A DNA stretch of 64,000 bases from Aliikangiella maris (GCF_040719265.1 NZ_JBFDAH010000003.1:221361-285360); one strand, 5' to 3'; positions 47,111 through 57,385 are shown, counted from the first letter of the stretch. The notes: a model not told the origin generated them from the letters alone. Numbers and translations are program-made.

Positions 47111-47933
47111 TTTAAGTTAACAATAGGAAAATAACCAGTTTAAATTATTTAAAAAATTTAATCCAAATCAAATATTTCCCGCGCAATTAGCCAAAGTAAT
47201 TATGAGTTTCTTATCGCTCTATACTTCAATTAAAAACCTGGTTTTGTATAATTACTTATTGACGTATTTTAATTGTGGATAATAACGGAAAAAATAGCCT
47301 TAATATATACTGGGTTATATGAGAATTTAAAATTGGATAAATTCGCTGAAGAACAACAGATAAAAACGTTACCTGTCAATATTGTTTATACACAAAAAAC
47401 TACAGTTCGAAACATTTATAACTGAACGATAATAATCTTTTAGACCTTTTGTGTAAGGTTTATCAATCAGCCAACGCAATTGATATAACTTCAATGAATT
47501 GAGAAAAAGTATTTTACTCGTCATTTTTACCAAGCATTAGAAATTACTATTTTTAAGCAGCCAGCGTTTTAATCGTTAAAATTTAAGCAGATTAAGCAGA
47601 TTAAGCAGATTAAGCAGAAAAAGTTTAAGTAGAAAAAATAGGCCGCCAAAAGGCGGCCTGAAACCCTAAGAACAATCGGGGATTTGTTGAATCAAAATTG
47701 AGTCAATACAAGTCGCTACCAACACGCTGTGTTGCATTGTTGTCTAAATTTCAGCGATTGCAAAGATGGTGCGAAGAATAAACGGGTGAGCAATATCAAT
47801 CAATGCACAAAATACCATTTTTTGCCCGAATAAAAGATATTACATGTTTTATTTTTTAAAGTGAGAACAGTGACTGGTTTTTAATGCATGAAATTATTTT
47901 TTAATATATAGCCACATGAGAAACCCTAAAATT
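47111..47933. repeat. Long intergenic region with a 9-bp tandem repeat
   Basis: About 820 bases without a called gene. At 47582-47617 the 9-base unit ATTAAGCAG occurs four times (the first with one mismatch). It is immediately followed by the terminator hairpin at 47632-47659. A 46-codon open stretch around 47283-47424 has no ATG and I do not call it. Between the hairpin and 47933 lies about 275 bases that a minus-strand transcript would cover. Confidence 0.6.
47632..47659 (-). terminator. GC-rich Rho-independent terminator, minus strand
   Basis: On the minus strand AGGCCGCC, loop TTTT, GGCGGCCT, then ATTTTTTC. The stem is perfect and very stable. It is about 275 bases past the stop of the amidotransferase gene, so it either ends a long 3' region or belongs to a separate small RNA. 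Confidence 0.88.
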
Positions 47934-48692
47934 TTAATTGAGAAAATCTCGATGAATAAACTGATGTTTCTCGTTAACTTTCGGTAACAATGATAAAAAG
48001 CCATTAAAAACTTTATGGCTTAATGCCAGAGATCGATCAATTCGATAATGTGTTTCCTGCCAAATTGAATCAACTCGCGCTTTAGCTTTATCGAGTCCCA
48101 ATTCTTTTAAATGTTGAGGTAACTTTAGCCAGCGTTGAATTAAGGATAAGTCAGTTTCAAGATGAAATTGAAATCCATAAACATTGTTTTTTAATTGAAA
48201 AGCCTGGTGAGCAATCTGTTCACCGGTAGCAAGTAACGTTGCATTTTTGGGTAAGTCGAATGTATAACCATGCCACTGAAAAATATTTTCACACTCATCA
48301 AAATGACCGAGCACCGGATCATTTTGTGCTGCCTGAGTTGGTGTAATAGGGTACCAGCCAATTTCTTTTTTAGGTGCCTGATAAACTTTCGCGCCAGCCG
48401 CAGCCGCAATGAGTTGTGCCCCCAAACAAATTCCCAAGACAGGAATATCTTGTTGCATTGCCTGTCGAATCACTCGCTGCTCGGTTACCAGATGTGGATA
48501 CTCATCTTCTTGACCAATATTCATTGGGCCACCAAGAATAATAAGTGCATCGTAGCTACAAATATCCGGTTTAGCATTAGGTTCTCGGCCAAAATTCACG
48601 TATCGAATACGGTGCCTTTGTGAACGGATCAGTGGATCAAGTGTACCAAGAGGTTCATAAGGAACATGCTGAAAAACCATTATTTTTGCCAA
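47934..48692 (-). CDS. Class I glutamine amidotransferase (GMP-synthase-like)
   Basis: 252 residues. The triad-type motifs are present: LIILGGPMNIGQED for the oxyanion strand, nucleophile cysteine in GICLGAQLIAAA (about 93), and FQFHLETD with the His-x-Glu pair (about 175). The fold is that of stand-alone GATase1 proteins related to GuaA, which hydrolyse glutamine or gamma-glutamyl compounds; without a synthase partner the acceptor is unknown. The gene is monocistronic with an overlong 3' region. Confidence 0.88.
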   Translation of the reverse strand: MAKIMVFQHVPYEPLGTLDPLIRSQRHRIRYVNFGREPNAKPDICSYDALIILGGPMNIGQEDEYPHLVTEQRVIRQAMQQDIPVLGICLGAQLIAAAAGAKVYQAPKKEIGWYPITPTQAAQNDPVLGHFDECENIFQWHGYTFDLPKNATLLATGEQIAHQAFQLKNNVYGFQFHLETDLSLIQRWLKLPQHLKELGLDKAKARVDSIWQETHYRIDRSLALSHKVFNGFLSLLPKVNEKHQFIHRDFLN

Positions 48693-49033
48693 AACTTAAA
48701 CCTCTGCTCGACAGTTTTTGCTGAAACACCAACGAGACAATCACTTTTTGTTGCTCGATACATCAATAAACCAAAACCTAAATCGGTTAATCACTCACAA
48801 ATTATGTTTTTAATTGAATAAACATGCATAAAATCACTAGTTTTATGCTTATTGCTTGAATAACCCATATTTTAGTCAGTTTATTAATATTTGACACAAA
48901 TGAAAATAGCGCAAAGCAATATGTAAATAACTGTCAATCTTATTGGGATTTTTGCAACTGGCGCTTGTACAGCGGCAAACGGCTGGTTATGCTGCATGTC
49001 TCGTTTAATTTTTACTAATAATGACATTTCAAG
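48693..49033. promoter_or_regulatory. Divergent intergenic region with an inverted repeat
   Basis: About 340 bases between the divergent amidotransferase and cyclophilin genes. GCATAAAA (48826-48833) and TTTTATGC (48841-48848) form an 8-bp inverted repeat with a 7-base spacer, a possible operator serving either gene. No other element is recognised. Confidence 0.35.
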
Positions 49034-49846
49034 ATGAAGAACAACAAACTCAATAAAAATCAATCCCTTAAATCAACAATAAGGATGTCCGTCGCCGGTT
49101 TTTCCTTGGCCATTTGTAGCGGACTGGCGAATGCCACAATTGTCCAAATTGAAACCCCTTTGGGTAATTTTGAAGTCAATCTCTATGATGAGAAAACTCC
49201 TGAAACCGTCAATAATTTTCTTAATTATGTCAATTCAGGGGCTTACAACAATTCAATCATTCACCGTTCGGTTACTGATTTTGTCATTCAAGGCGGAGGA
49301 TTCAGTTATCAAAACAGCTGGCCAGCACAAGCGATTACCACCAACGCCCCCGTTATCAATGAACCCGTCTATTCTAATGTCAAAGGCACTATTGCGATGG
49401 CAAAACGCTCTGGCGCGCCTAATAGTGCGACAAGTCAATGGTTTATTAATTTAGCCGATAATAGTAAAGGCAATGCACAACTAGATTCACAAAATGGCGG
49501 GTTTACTGTATTTGGCGAAGTTACTGGCGATGGGATGGCAATCATTGAGCAAATTGCGGCATTACCTACCTATAACTTTTCAGGTGCATTTAATAGTTTA
49601 CCACTTCAAAACTATGGTGGTACCGGTAACCCTGATGAAACTCACCTTGTTATTAATCAAATAACGGTGATCGATGGGAATACCGATACCGCAGCAGGAT
49701 TAAATCCTCCACTCAATACTTCGATTAATACTCCGACAACGCCAACAACACCTAAATCTTCGGGCGGCGGCGCTGCTGGTTTTGGATGGATACTTGCCAT
49801 GCTAGGTGTTGCCTTATGGCGAAACCAGTTAAACACTCGAACTTAA
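49034..49846 (+). CDS. Secreted cyclophilin-type peptidyl-prolyl isomerase with GlyGly-CTERM tail
   Basis: 270 residues. The signal peptide ends near GLANA. The cyclophilin domain (about 37-215) has TPETVNNFLNYVNSG, the active-site stretch YNNSIIHRSVTDFVIQGGG (catalytic Arg in HRS), and SQWFINLADN, with FTVFGEVTGDGM. A Thr/Pro-rich linker leads to SSGGGAAGFG, a hydrophobic helix (WILAMLGVALW) and a basic end. This has the layout of a GlyGly-CTERM sorting signal. A surface-sorted isomerase is unusual, since most bacterial cyclophilins are cytoplasmic or soluble periplasmic; it may help folding of surface proteins such as the PKD/PPC proteases. No strong ribosome site is seen. Confidence 0.88.
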   Translation: MKNNKLNKNQSLKSTIRMSVAGFSLAICSGLANATIVQIETPLGNFEVNLYDEKTPETVNNFLNYVNSGAYNNSIIHRSVTDFVIQGGGFSYQNSWPAQAITTNAPVINEPVYSNVKGTIAMAKRSGAPNSATSQWFINLADNSKGNAQLDSQNGGFTVFGEVTGDGMAIIEQIAALPTYNFSGAFNSLPLQNYGGTGNPDETHLVINQITVIDGNTDTAAGLNPPLNTSINTPTTPTTPKSSGGGAAGFGWILAMLGVALWRNQLNTRT

Positions 49847-49857
49847 TGATAGCGATT

Positions 49858-52800
49858 TTACTTTTCACTATTTGTCTGAAAAGCCAGCTTTTGAGTTGGC
49901 TTTTTCATTTGTTTTGCTCCCCAGAGCAACAAACGCTTAATTAAGTCAAAACCATCTTCAATTAAACTAATTGTTGCCGGTAAAAATAATGTTGTTAGCA
50001 GTGTCGAAAATAACAACCCGCCCATAATGACATAAGCCATGGAATAATAATAAACTCCACCGAGTGATGGCTCTTGAATAACAATCGGAATAAGCCCTAC
50101 CAGCGTTGTCAAAGCAGTCATAATAATCGGTCGAAGGCGCTCTTTACCACCTTGTAACATGGCTTGATGACGCGGCCAGCCTTCGCGTCGATATAAATTA
50201 ATATGCTCAATCATAACAATCCCGTTGTTAACCACAATACCGAGCAGCAATAGCACGGCGATTGATGCGGGCTGGTCAAAATCAACGCCAAATAAAAATA
50301 AGGTCCAAAATGCCCCTGCAAGCGCAAAAGGTAAACTGATCATTAATGCCAGCGCTTGGCGCAATGACTCAAACAGGCCGGCCATCACAGCATATATTAA
50401 TCCTAAAGCCAGTAACAGATTCAGCCAAAACTCCTGTTGACTTTCCTCTGCATCTCGCCATTGATTATCAAATTTCCAGGTATAGCCTTCCGGCAACGGC
50501 ATCGTTTTTAAAATGTCAGTCACCGTTTTAAAATGTTCATTTCGCTTGCCCGTTTCAAACCTGGCTCCTATCCAAATACTGGAAATTTTATTTTGACGAT
50601 TGATACGTTCTGGTCCCTTGCGAACTTCAAACTCAGATATACTTTCCAATAAAACAGTTGAACCATCACTTTTGATAACTGGCATATTTTTAATATCTTC
50701 AATCCGAGTATCTTGCTCATCACCAAGCAAGAGTCGCATATCAACTTCGCCATCCTCGGTTTGAAAACGAGAAAGTTTGCGTCCTCGAAAAGTCATTTCA
50801 ACAACGCTGGCAGGCTGGTTTGAAGCGACGCCAAAATCATTCATTCGGTCGCGGTCTAGTTGCGCTTGCAGTTCGAGTCTACCGCCTTCTGCGGTGGAGT
50901 TAAAATCATATAATCCAGGCACATTTTCAATCATTAAAATGGCTTGCTCAGCCAGTTCGCTCAATACTTCTGAGTCGGGACCTTCAAGCGGGATTCCAAT
51001 GCGTTTACCACTATTACGCTTCCAGAAAGGACCGTTATCTTGCACCGTTAACTTAACCCCCGCAATTTCTGGTAAAATTTTAGGCAGTTTTCGGCGCACC
51101 AGATTCATGTCTTCTTCATTTTGAAACCCTTGTTTCATGTAAAGTCGGGTAATACAACGACCTTCACTCCACCAGCTATAAATGGATTTAACATTTAACT
51201 CTTCTTTATAGGGCTCTAGCGCCTGCTCAACCTGAGTAATAATTTGTTCTTTTACGGTTAACGATGCTGCCTCGGTGACATCAACATTTATACCAACAAA
51301 CATTTGAGTCGGTGCGGCATCAAAATTAAAATTAATCTGTTGAAAAGGATAAATGGTTGATACAAAAATTGCAGCGCCTGCAACCAAAGCGACCCAACGA
51401 TGCTGTAGGGTAAATGTGAGCAAGCTCGAATATTTTTCCTGTAACGTGTCCATAATCGGCGATTTGACATTTTCTTTAGAATGCTTGAGCAGCTTGGTTG
51501 AAGCCAGCGGAATGAGTGTCTGACTAATGAATAAAGACGCCAACAAAGTAATACAAATCGTGATACCCAGTTCTCGCAAAATAATATTCATTTCGGTAGG
51601 TTTGGAAAAGATCATGGGTAAGAAGACAATAATTGAAGTCACCGTTGCAGTAATTACCGCGACCGAGACTTCTTTGGCACCAAGAATTGCAGCAACCCTG
51701 CCGCCGTAACCTTTCTTTTGAAAACGGTCAATATTTTCCATAATCACAACGGCATTATCGACCAGCATTCCCAATCCAACAATTAAACCCAGTAGCGAAA
51801 TTGTATTGAGGGTTTTACCCTGTAACCAAATAACCCCACAGGCGACTATCAGGGAAAATGGAATACAGGCAACAGCAACAATCGTTGCCGTCACTTTGCG
51901 TAAAAATAAAAACAACACCAGACTTGCTAGGATTGCACCAAACTGCCCCGTTTGCTCTAAATCTCCCAATGTATTGCGTATTTCCTTGCCTTGATCCTGC
52001 CAGACCAGAAAATTAATCCCATCAAGTTCAGGATCACTTTGCATTTGTTCAATTTTTTGATAAACCGCATCGGCGATAGTTATCGTGTTAGCAGAAGATT
52101 CTTTAGCAATATTTAATCCGATCGCAAAATTACCATCCAAATGACGACCATATTCTAATGGCGGCTCTTCATAGGTTACTTCGGCCAAATCACTTAAACG
52201 TAAATTAACTGCCTCACTAGCTCCCGAGCTTGAAACGCCATTCGGCAATCGCTTAGAGGATGATATAGGTATATTTTTGAGCTGCTCCAGTGAAACCAAT
52301 TCACCCATTGAACGAACAACAATTTTGCTTTGATCAGAGCGCAATATACCAAGCGCTGTATTTTGATTATTTTGTGCAATATCTTTCCAAATTTGGCGAG
52401 CATCAATGTTATGTCGTTTTAACTGTGCCAGATTAAGATTAATGCGTACTTCTCTCGGATTAACACCATCCAGAGTGACCACAGCCACACCTGGGATCCG
52501 CTCTAACGGCTTGACTATTTTGCGATCTAGCAGGTTATAGTTTTTACTCAGATCTCGCCCCGATGAAAGTCTCGCTTCCATAATCGTTTCTCCCGACTCT
52601 CGGGGATTCCAGTTTTGCGAAACAATAATTCTTTCCAAATCATCGGGCAATTCACTTGTTATACGGTCCAGTCGCTCATGGATTTCAGCCCTTGCCAGAT
52701 CCATGTCAGTATCAAAACCAAACAATAGATTGACACGTCCACCACGATGGTCGCTATTTGACCACATATGAAGGACACCATTCATTGAAGAGAGAGCTTC

Positions 52801-53004
52801 TTCAACAGGCTTAACCAGCATTCGCTCAATCGCTTTGGGTGAAGCATTTTGATACTCCATCACCACATGCAGTGTTTTATTTTCAACTTCGGGCATAAAT
52901 GCCAGTTCCAGGCGCAGCAGTGCAATAATGCCCAGTACCAAAATACTGGTAAGCACCATTAAGGTGCCAATGGGGCGTTTAACTGCAATTTCTGGTAATG
53001 TCAT
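49858..53004 (-). CDS. RND efflux permease, second permease of the operon
   Basis: 1048 residues. A typical AcrB-type layout: N-terminal helix (AVKRPIGTLMVLTSILVLG), a large periplasmic loop, and a helix cluster with GMLVDNAVVIMENIDRF on the fourth helix (proton-relay Asp). The duplicated second half ends in GIVVNNGIVMIEHINLYRREG and RPIIMTALTTLVG. It pumps substrates across the inner membrane toward a TolC-type channel using the proton gradient. It lies 10 bases after the other permease gene, so both form one operon with the adaptor. Two different permeases suggest a heteromeric pump of the MdtBC kind. No outer-membrane channel gene is in the operon. Confidence 0.93.
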   Translation of the reverse strand: MTLPEIAVKRPIGTLMVLTSILVLGIIALLRLELAFMPEVENKTLHVVMEYQNASPKAIERMLVKPVEEALSSMNGVLHMWSNSDHRGGRVNLLFGFDTDMDLARAEIHERLDRITSELPDDLERIIVSQNWNPRESGETIMEARLSSGRDLSKNYNLLDRKIVKPLERIPGVAVVTLDGVNPREVRINLNLAQLKRHNIDARQIWKDIAQNNQNTALGILRSDQSKIVVRSMGELVSLEQLKNIPISSSKRLPNGVSSSGASEAVNLRLSDLAEVTYEEPPLEYGRHLDGNFAIGLNIAKESSANTITIADAVYQKIEQMQSDPELDGINFLVWQDQGKEIRNTLGDLEQTGQFGAILASLVLFLFLRKVTATIVAVACIPFSLIVACGVIWLQGKTLNTISLLGLIVGLGMLVDNAVVIMENIDRFQKKGYGGRVAAILGAKEVSVAVITATVTSIIVFLPMIFSKPTEMNIILRELGITICITLLASLFISQTLIPLASTKLLKHSKENVKSPIMDTLQEKYSSLLTFTLQHRWVALVAGAAIFVSTIYPFQQINFNFDAAPTQMFVGINVDVTEAASLTVKEQIITQVEQALEPYKEELNVKSIYSWWSEGRCITRLYMKQGFQNEEDMNLVRRKLPKILPEIAGVKLTVQDNGPFWKRNSGKRIGIPLEGPDSEVLSELAEQAILMIENVPGLYDFNSTAEGGRLELQAQLDRDRMNDFGVASNQPASVVEMTFRGRKLSRFQTEDGEVDMRLLLGDEQDTRIEDIKNMPVIKSDGSTVLLESISEFEVRKGPERINRQNKISSIWIGARFETGKRNEHFKTVTDILKTMPLPEGYTWKFDNQWRDAEESQQEFWLNLLLALGLIYAVMAGLFESLRQALALMISLPFALAGAFWTLFLFGVDFDQPASIAVLLLLGIVVNNGIVMIEHINLYRREGWPRHQAMLQGGKERLRPIIMTALTTLVGLIPIVIQEPSLGGVYYYSMAYVIMGGLLFSTLLTTLFLPATISLIEDGFDLIKRLLLWGAKQMKKPTQKLAFQTNSEK
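49879..49905 (+). terminator. Terminator of the cyclophilin gene, inside the 3' end of the RND gene
   Basis: AAAAGCCA, a 10-base loop, TGGCTTTT, then TC. It lies 33 bases after the cyclophilin stop and within the last codons of the opposite-strand RND permease gene. Confidence 0.65.
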
Positions 53005-53014
53005 TATGTCCCCT

Positions 53015-56000
53015 TTATGCGCCTTTTACTATCTGGTTTAGATCGGTCTTTGTTTGTTCATGATGGCTTTCAATTTCTTCGGCATCAACCACTGATTGCT
53101 CAAGTTTTCGTAGTTCTTCATCAGTCACAACTTGCGAAGGCATAATCAGATAAGTTGCAGGTATGATCAATAAAGTTAACCCTGTAGCAACCAACAAACC
53201 AAATGAAACCACTACCGCTAATGGTGCGCGCAACTCAGCACCTTCACCAAAGCCTATCGCCATTGGCAACAAACCTAACACAGTAGTCAGAGTTGTCATC
53301 AGTATGGGACGCAAGCGAGACTTACTGGCTGCAATAATCGCGTCGAGTTTATCCATACCTGCGCGACGACACTGATTGATAGCATCGACTAAAACAATCG
53401 CATTATTGACGACAACACCCACTAAAAATACCGCGCCAATCATCGATATTACGCTAATAGCATAGCCTGTTGTATAAAGCCCCAGAATTACTCCAATTAG
53501 GGCCAAAGGAATGGTCAATAAAATAACAAATGGGTGTCCCATATGCTCAAATGTCGCAGCCATTACGATATAAACCAGAAAAACAGCCAATAAAACGGCA
53601 AATAGCAGGCTACCAAAAGACTCTTCCATTTCTTTATTTTGTCCACCAAATTCAAAGCTGATTTGCGCAGGCGGTGGATTATCTTGTATCAGTTGTGCCA
53701 GTTCCTGAGTAACCGATTGAAGACTCCGTCCCTTAAGACTGGCCGCTATGACAGCAACACGAGACTGCTGAATTCTATCAATCGCCGCGGGTCCCTGAGC
53801 AGACACAATTTGTGCAACGGCCTTCAGAGTTACCGGCTTACCGTCGACTTCGCCAATGATAATATTTTCCATATCATTGACGCTGTCTCTATCAATAACC
53901 CGGTTTCTCAAACGTATGTCTATCTGTCTGTCTGGCTGTTGAAAGCGAGAAACAATAGTGCCATTAATCCGCTGGTGTAAGGTTTCTGCCACTTGCTGAA
54001 TCGTAAAACCCAGACGAGCCAGTTTTTCACGATCGAATTCTATTTTTAATTCGGGATTGCCTAATTCAAGCGAAGCTTGAATATCAACTAACCCCTCTAC
54101 CTTTTCCAATTTTGGCATCAGACTTACTGTATATTCGCGCAAAACATCAATATCTTCGCCATAAAACAACATTTCCATCGGTGTTTTTAAACTAAAGAAG
54201 GAAGGTCGCCCAAATTGTACATCGGCTTGTGGTATCTGGCTGTAAGCAGCGCGCAAATCAGCAATCACCTGTTCTTCTAATCGACTATTGGCACGATCTT
54301 TAATCACAATATTAATTTGCGCCAAATTCTCATCCTTGGTTTTTAACGATAACCCTCCGCTAACATTTCGACTACCCACTGAAGAATAAATATTATCTAC
54401 ACCAGGATGTGCCAACGCGATTTTTTCCATTTGCAACATCACATCATTTGTTGTCGGTAAAGCTGTACCTTCAGGTAAACTGACATCAAAATAGAATTCC
54501 CCTTCACTCATTTGGGGAATCAATGAAGTGGGGATTTGCGGAACCAGTTGCCAAGATAAAAATAAAGCGATAAAACCACTCATCAAAGTCAGCCACTTAA
54601 AACGGAGTGATTGCTTTAAAACGCCTTCGTATAACCGTGAGAATCGGCCCAGAGAATTTTGCTGCTGCTTAACCTGCTGTACTTTTTGCGCTTTCTTTTT
54701 TAATTGAGATGCGTTGTTTTGCCCTAATGATGCCAACATTGGAATTAGCGTCAACGAAACAATTAATGAAGTAATCAAACTAAAAGTAACGGTTAACGCT
54801 TGATCTTTAAACAACTGTCCTGCAATACCCTCTACAAACACAATAGGAATAAAAACAGCAATAGTGGTCAGCACCGATGCTGTCACTGCACCACCAACCT
54901 CACTCGTACCTTCAATGGCAGCAGCAATAATCGGCAATCCTTTTTCACGCTGGCGATGAATGGATTCGAGTACCACGATAGCAGCATCAACCAGCATGCC
55001 AACACCAAGCGTTAAACCACCAAGAGACATAATATTCATTGATACATCGGAGCGATACATCAAGATAAATGTGGCAACCAGCGACAACGGAATGGCTGTG
55101 GCTACAATAGCTGTTAATCGAAAGTTACGTAAAAACAACCACAAGATACTTATTGCCAACAATCCGCCAATCATCAAGGACTGCTTAACTTCGCTAATAG
55201 ACTGCTCGATAAATCGTGACTGATCAAACTGTAGAGATAATTTTGCTTTGGGCGGCAATTTACGTGTGAGTCGCGATAGTTGACTTTTAACTGCATTTGC
55301 CACTTCAACAGTATTAGCATCCCCTTCCTTATAAATCGATATCATCACGCCTTCAACCCCCTGAAACCGGGTGATTTCTTCGCGATCTTTGCTCGCCCAG
55401 GAAACTTCAGCAACTTCTCTCAGTTTTACCGCCGCAACGCCCGGAGGAGTGATTCTGAGTTCACGAATTTCTTGTAAACTATCATATTCATTAAGCGTTC
55501 GAACTAACAATTGTGTTTGCTCATTTTTCAATGAGCCCCCAGGCCGATTAATATTCGAATCACTTAAAAGTTGCGTCAATTGCTGCGGAGAAATACCCAT
55601 AGCAGCAACTTTTCCCTGATTAATATCGACATGAATTTCTTCTTCTTCGCCGCCTTGGATTTTCGCCGATGCGACACCTTCAATACGCTCTAATGCTTCT
55701 TTAACTTCTCGTTCACCAAGCAAACGCAATTGAGTTAAGGGTAAATGGCCACTCAAGCTCAATTTTAATATAGGATCGAGTGAAGGATCGTAACGCAAAA
55801 CGATTGGCGCTTCGGCTTCTAAGGGTAATTGCAAACGATCCAGTTTTTCACGGATATCCATTGCCAGATTCGACATTTGAGCATCCCAGCCAAACTCCAA
55901 AGTGACTTCAGAAATACCCGAGCGAGATACCGAATGAATTTGTTTTAATCCTTTTAATACACCAACAACTTCTTCTACCGGACGAGTCACCAACTGTTCT

Positions 56001-56182
56001 ACTTCTGCAGGAGCCGCATTTGGAAAAGTGGTTTGCACCGTTAATGAAGGATAACTGAGTGAAGGTAACAGGTTTATCGGCAATCGGGAAAAACCAACCA
56101 AGCCAAAGGCTACCGCAGCCAGTGCAGCCATAAATACGGTAACGCGTCTTTTGACAGAAAACTCAACTAGCGAACGAATCAT
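53015..56182 (-). CDS. RND efflux permease, first permease of the operon
   Basis: 1055 residues with the same layout as its partner: FSVKRRVTVFMAALAAVAFG at the first helix, GMLVDAAIVVLESIHRQ on the fourth helix, FEHMGHPFVILLTIPLALIG, and VNNAIVLVDAINQCRRAG in the second half. The sequences of the two permeases are clearly different, so this is not a recent duplication. The C-terminal tail is acidic and polar. It starts 30 bases after the adaptor gene. Substrate specificity cannot be deduced. Confidence 0.93.
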   Translation of the reverse strand: MIRSLVEFSVKRRVTVFMAALAAVAFGLVGFSRLPINLLPSLSYPSLTVQTTFPNAAPAEVEQLVTRPVEEVVGVLKGLKQIHSVSRSGISEVTLEFGWDAQMSNLAMDIREKLDRLQLPLEAEAPIVLRYDPSLDPILKLSLSGHLPLTQLRLLGEREVKEALERIEGVASAKIQGGEEEEIHVDINQGKVAAMGISPQQLTQLLSDSNINRPGGSLKNEQTQLLVRTLNEYDSLQEIRELRITPPGVAAVKLREVAEVSWASKDREEITRFQGVEGVMISIYKEGDANTVEVANAVKSQLSRLTRKLPPKAKLSLQFDQSRFIEQSISEVKQSLMIGGLLAISILWLFLRNFRLTAIVATAIPLSLVATFILMYRSDVSMNIMSLGGLTLGVGMLVDAAIVVLESIHRQREKGLPIIAAAIEGTSEVGGAVTASVLTTIAVFIPIVFVEGIAGQLFKDQALTVTFSLITSLIVSLTLIPMLASLGQNNASQLKKKAQKVQQVKQQQNSLGRFSRLYEGVLKQSLRFKWLTLMSGFIALFLSWQLVPQIPTSLIPQMSEGEFYFDVSLPEGTALPTTNDVMLQMEKIALAHPGVDNIYSSVGSRNVSGGLSLKTKDENLAQINIVIKDRANSRLEEQVIADLRAAYSQIPQADVQFGRPSFFSLKTPMEMLFYGEDIDVLREYTVSLMPKLEKVEGLVDIQASLELGNPELKIEFDREKLARLGFTIQQVAETLHQRINGTIVSRFQQPDRQIDIRLRNRVIDRDSVNDMENIIIGEVDGKPVTLKAVAQIVSAQGPAAIDRIQQSRVAVIAASLKGRSLQSVTQELAQLIQDNPPPAQISFEFGGQNKEMEESFGSLLFAVLLAVFLVYIVMAATFEHMGHPFVILLTIPLALIGVILGLYTTGYAISVISMIGAVFLVGVVVNNAIVLVDAINQCRRAGMDKLDAIIAASKSRLRPILMTTLTTVLGLLPMAIGFGEGAELRAPLAVVVSFGLLVATGLTLLIIPATYLIMPSQVVTDEELRKLEQSVVDAEEIESHHEQTKTDLNQIVKGA

Positions 56183-56212
56183 TCTTGGTCACTCTTAATT
56201 GGTGATGCTTGA

Positions 56213-57385
56213 TCAATGCTGTTTGCCCGAGCGAGCAGCATCAGAATTAGAAGAATCAACAAGACTTTTCGAATTTTGCTGTTGATTTGCAAGGTCAGTT
56301 GCACCTTCGGCGCCAATAACTTTTAATAAATTACCCTCATTCAAACTCCGCTGCCCCTTAACAACAATTTTATCAGCTTGGGTAATTCCGCTAATAATTT
56401 CAGTTTGCTCACCAACGACATAACCAATTTCAACCTTCTTACGCACTGCTTTACTATTATCATTAACAAACACATAATGCTGGCCACGCTCTTCAATCAG
56501 CGCGACACTCGGCAACAACATCGCGTTAGCACGCTGATCAGTAATCATCGTAATTTCGGTAAAATCACCCGGTCTAACATTTGACGGATAGGCTTCTAAT
56601 TTTACCGTAACTTTTATAGTTCCTGTTGCCGGATCGACAATTGGGCTGACCAAATCAATCACACCACTTAATGGCTCAGCAGAACTATCAACGCGTAGTT
56701 TTACCATTTGTCCGGCAGCGACTTTGCCGATTCGGTTGGCCGGTACATGCACCTTAACTAACAATGGATTAATCGCCATTATGCGAAAAAGTAAATCCCC
56801 CGCTGAAACATGTGCACCAAGATCAACTTCTCGCCATACAACCCGGCCCGCAAACGGCGATGCGATGCGCGTATAAGTCAGTGCCAGCTCGGCGAGCTGT
56901 AAATCGGTTTGTGCCGTTTGAAAAATATTATTAGCCTCTTCCCATTCTGCTGGAGAAAGCATGCCACTTTTTTTCATCTTATTGATACGCTTGAACTCTC
57001 GCTCGGCACTGGCAAGCTTTTGTTGGGCCTGCTGAACACGCAAGCGTTGATCATCATCTTCCAGTTGCAATAAAATCTCACCTGCACCAACATCATCACC
57101 TTCTTCTCTGAGAATCTTTCTAACAACACCATTCGAGCGCGCTTTAACCTGTGCATCGCTACTGGGTGTTAAAGTTGAGGTTGTCACATAATAGGATGCA
57201 GCATTGCCAATTTCAGCCTGCATAACTTCAACCGGAATCGGTTTGCTCACCTTTTTAGGAGCTTTTCCCTGTTGTTGAGCGTCTGGTTTGGCTGCTGAAT
57301 TATCACTACAACCAGATAATCCGACCATTCCTGCTAATACTATCAGCCCAATTAAAGCCAAACGTTTATAAAAAGACACCATCAT
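56213..57385 (-). CDS. RND efflux periplasmic adaptor (membrane fusion protein), lipoprotein
   Basis: 390 residues. A lipoprotein signal with lipobox LSGC (Cys at about 26) anchors it in the inner membrane. A flexible Ala/Gln/Lys-rich stretch follows, then the lipoyl half-motifs (ARSNGVVRKILREEGDDVGAG), a coiled-coil hairpin (QQAQQKLASAEREFKRINKM and the return arm), and a beta-barrel domain (VRPGDFTEITMI) with a membrane-proximal end. A short polar tail ends in KQH. It bridges the RND permeases to an outer-membrane channel encoded elsewhere. It is the first gene of the operon, with two adjacent ATGs possible as start. No regulator gene is next to it. Confidence 0.93.
   Translation of the reverse strand: MMVSFYKRLALIGLIVLAGMVGLSGCSDNSAAKPDAQQQGKAPKKVSKPIPVEVMQAEIGNAASYYVTTSTLTPSSDAQVKARSNGVVRKILREEGDDVGAGEILLQLEDDDQRLRVQQAQQKLASAEREFKRINKMKKSGMLSPAEWEEANNIFQTAQTDLQLAELALTYTRIASPFAGRVVWREVDLGAHVSAGDLLFRIMAINPLLVKVHVPANRIGKVAAGQMVKLRVDSSAEPLSGVIDLVSPIVDPATGTIKVTVKLEAYPSNVRPGDFTEITMITDQRANAMLLPSVALIEERGQHYVFVNDNSKAVRKKVEIGYVVGEQTEIISGITQADKIVVKGQRSLNEGNLLKVIGAEGATDLANQQQNSKSLVDSSNSDAARSGKQH

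Noticed and set aside
47283..47424. 46-codon open stretch near 47.3 kb
   Set aside because: No ATG, no ribosome site and no recognisable similarity. It could be a gene remnant, but this cannot be supported.
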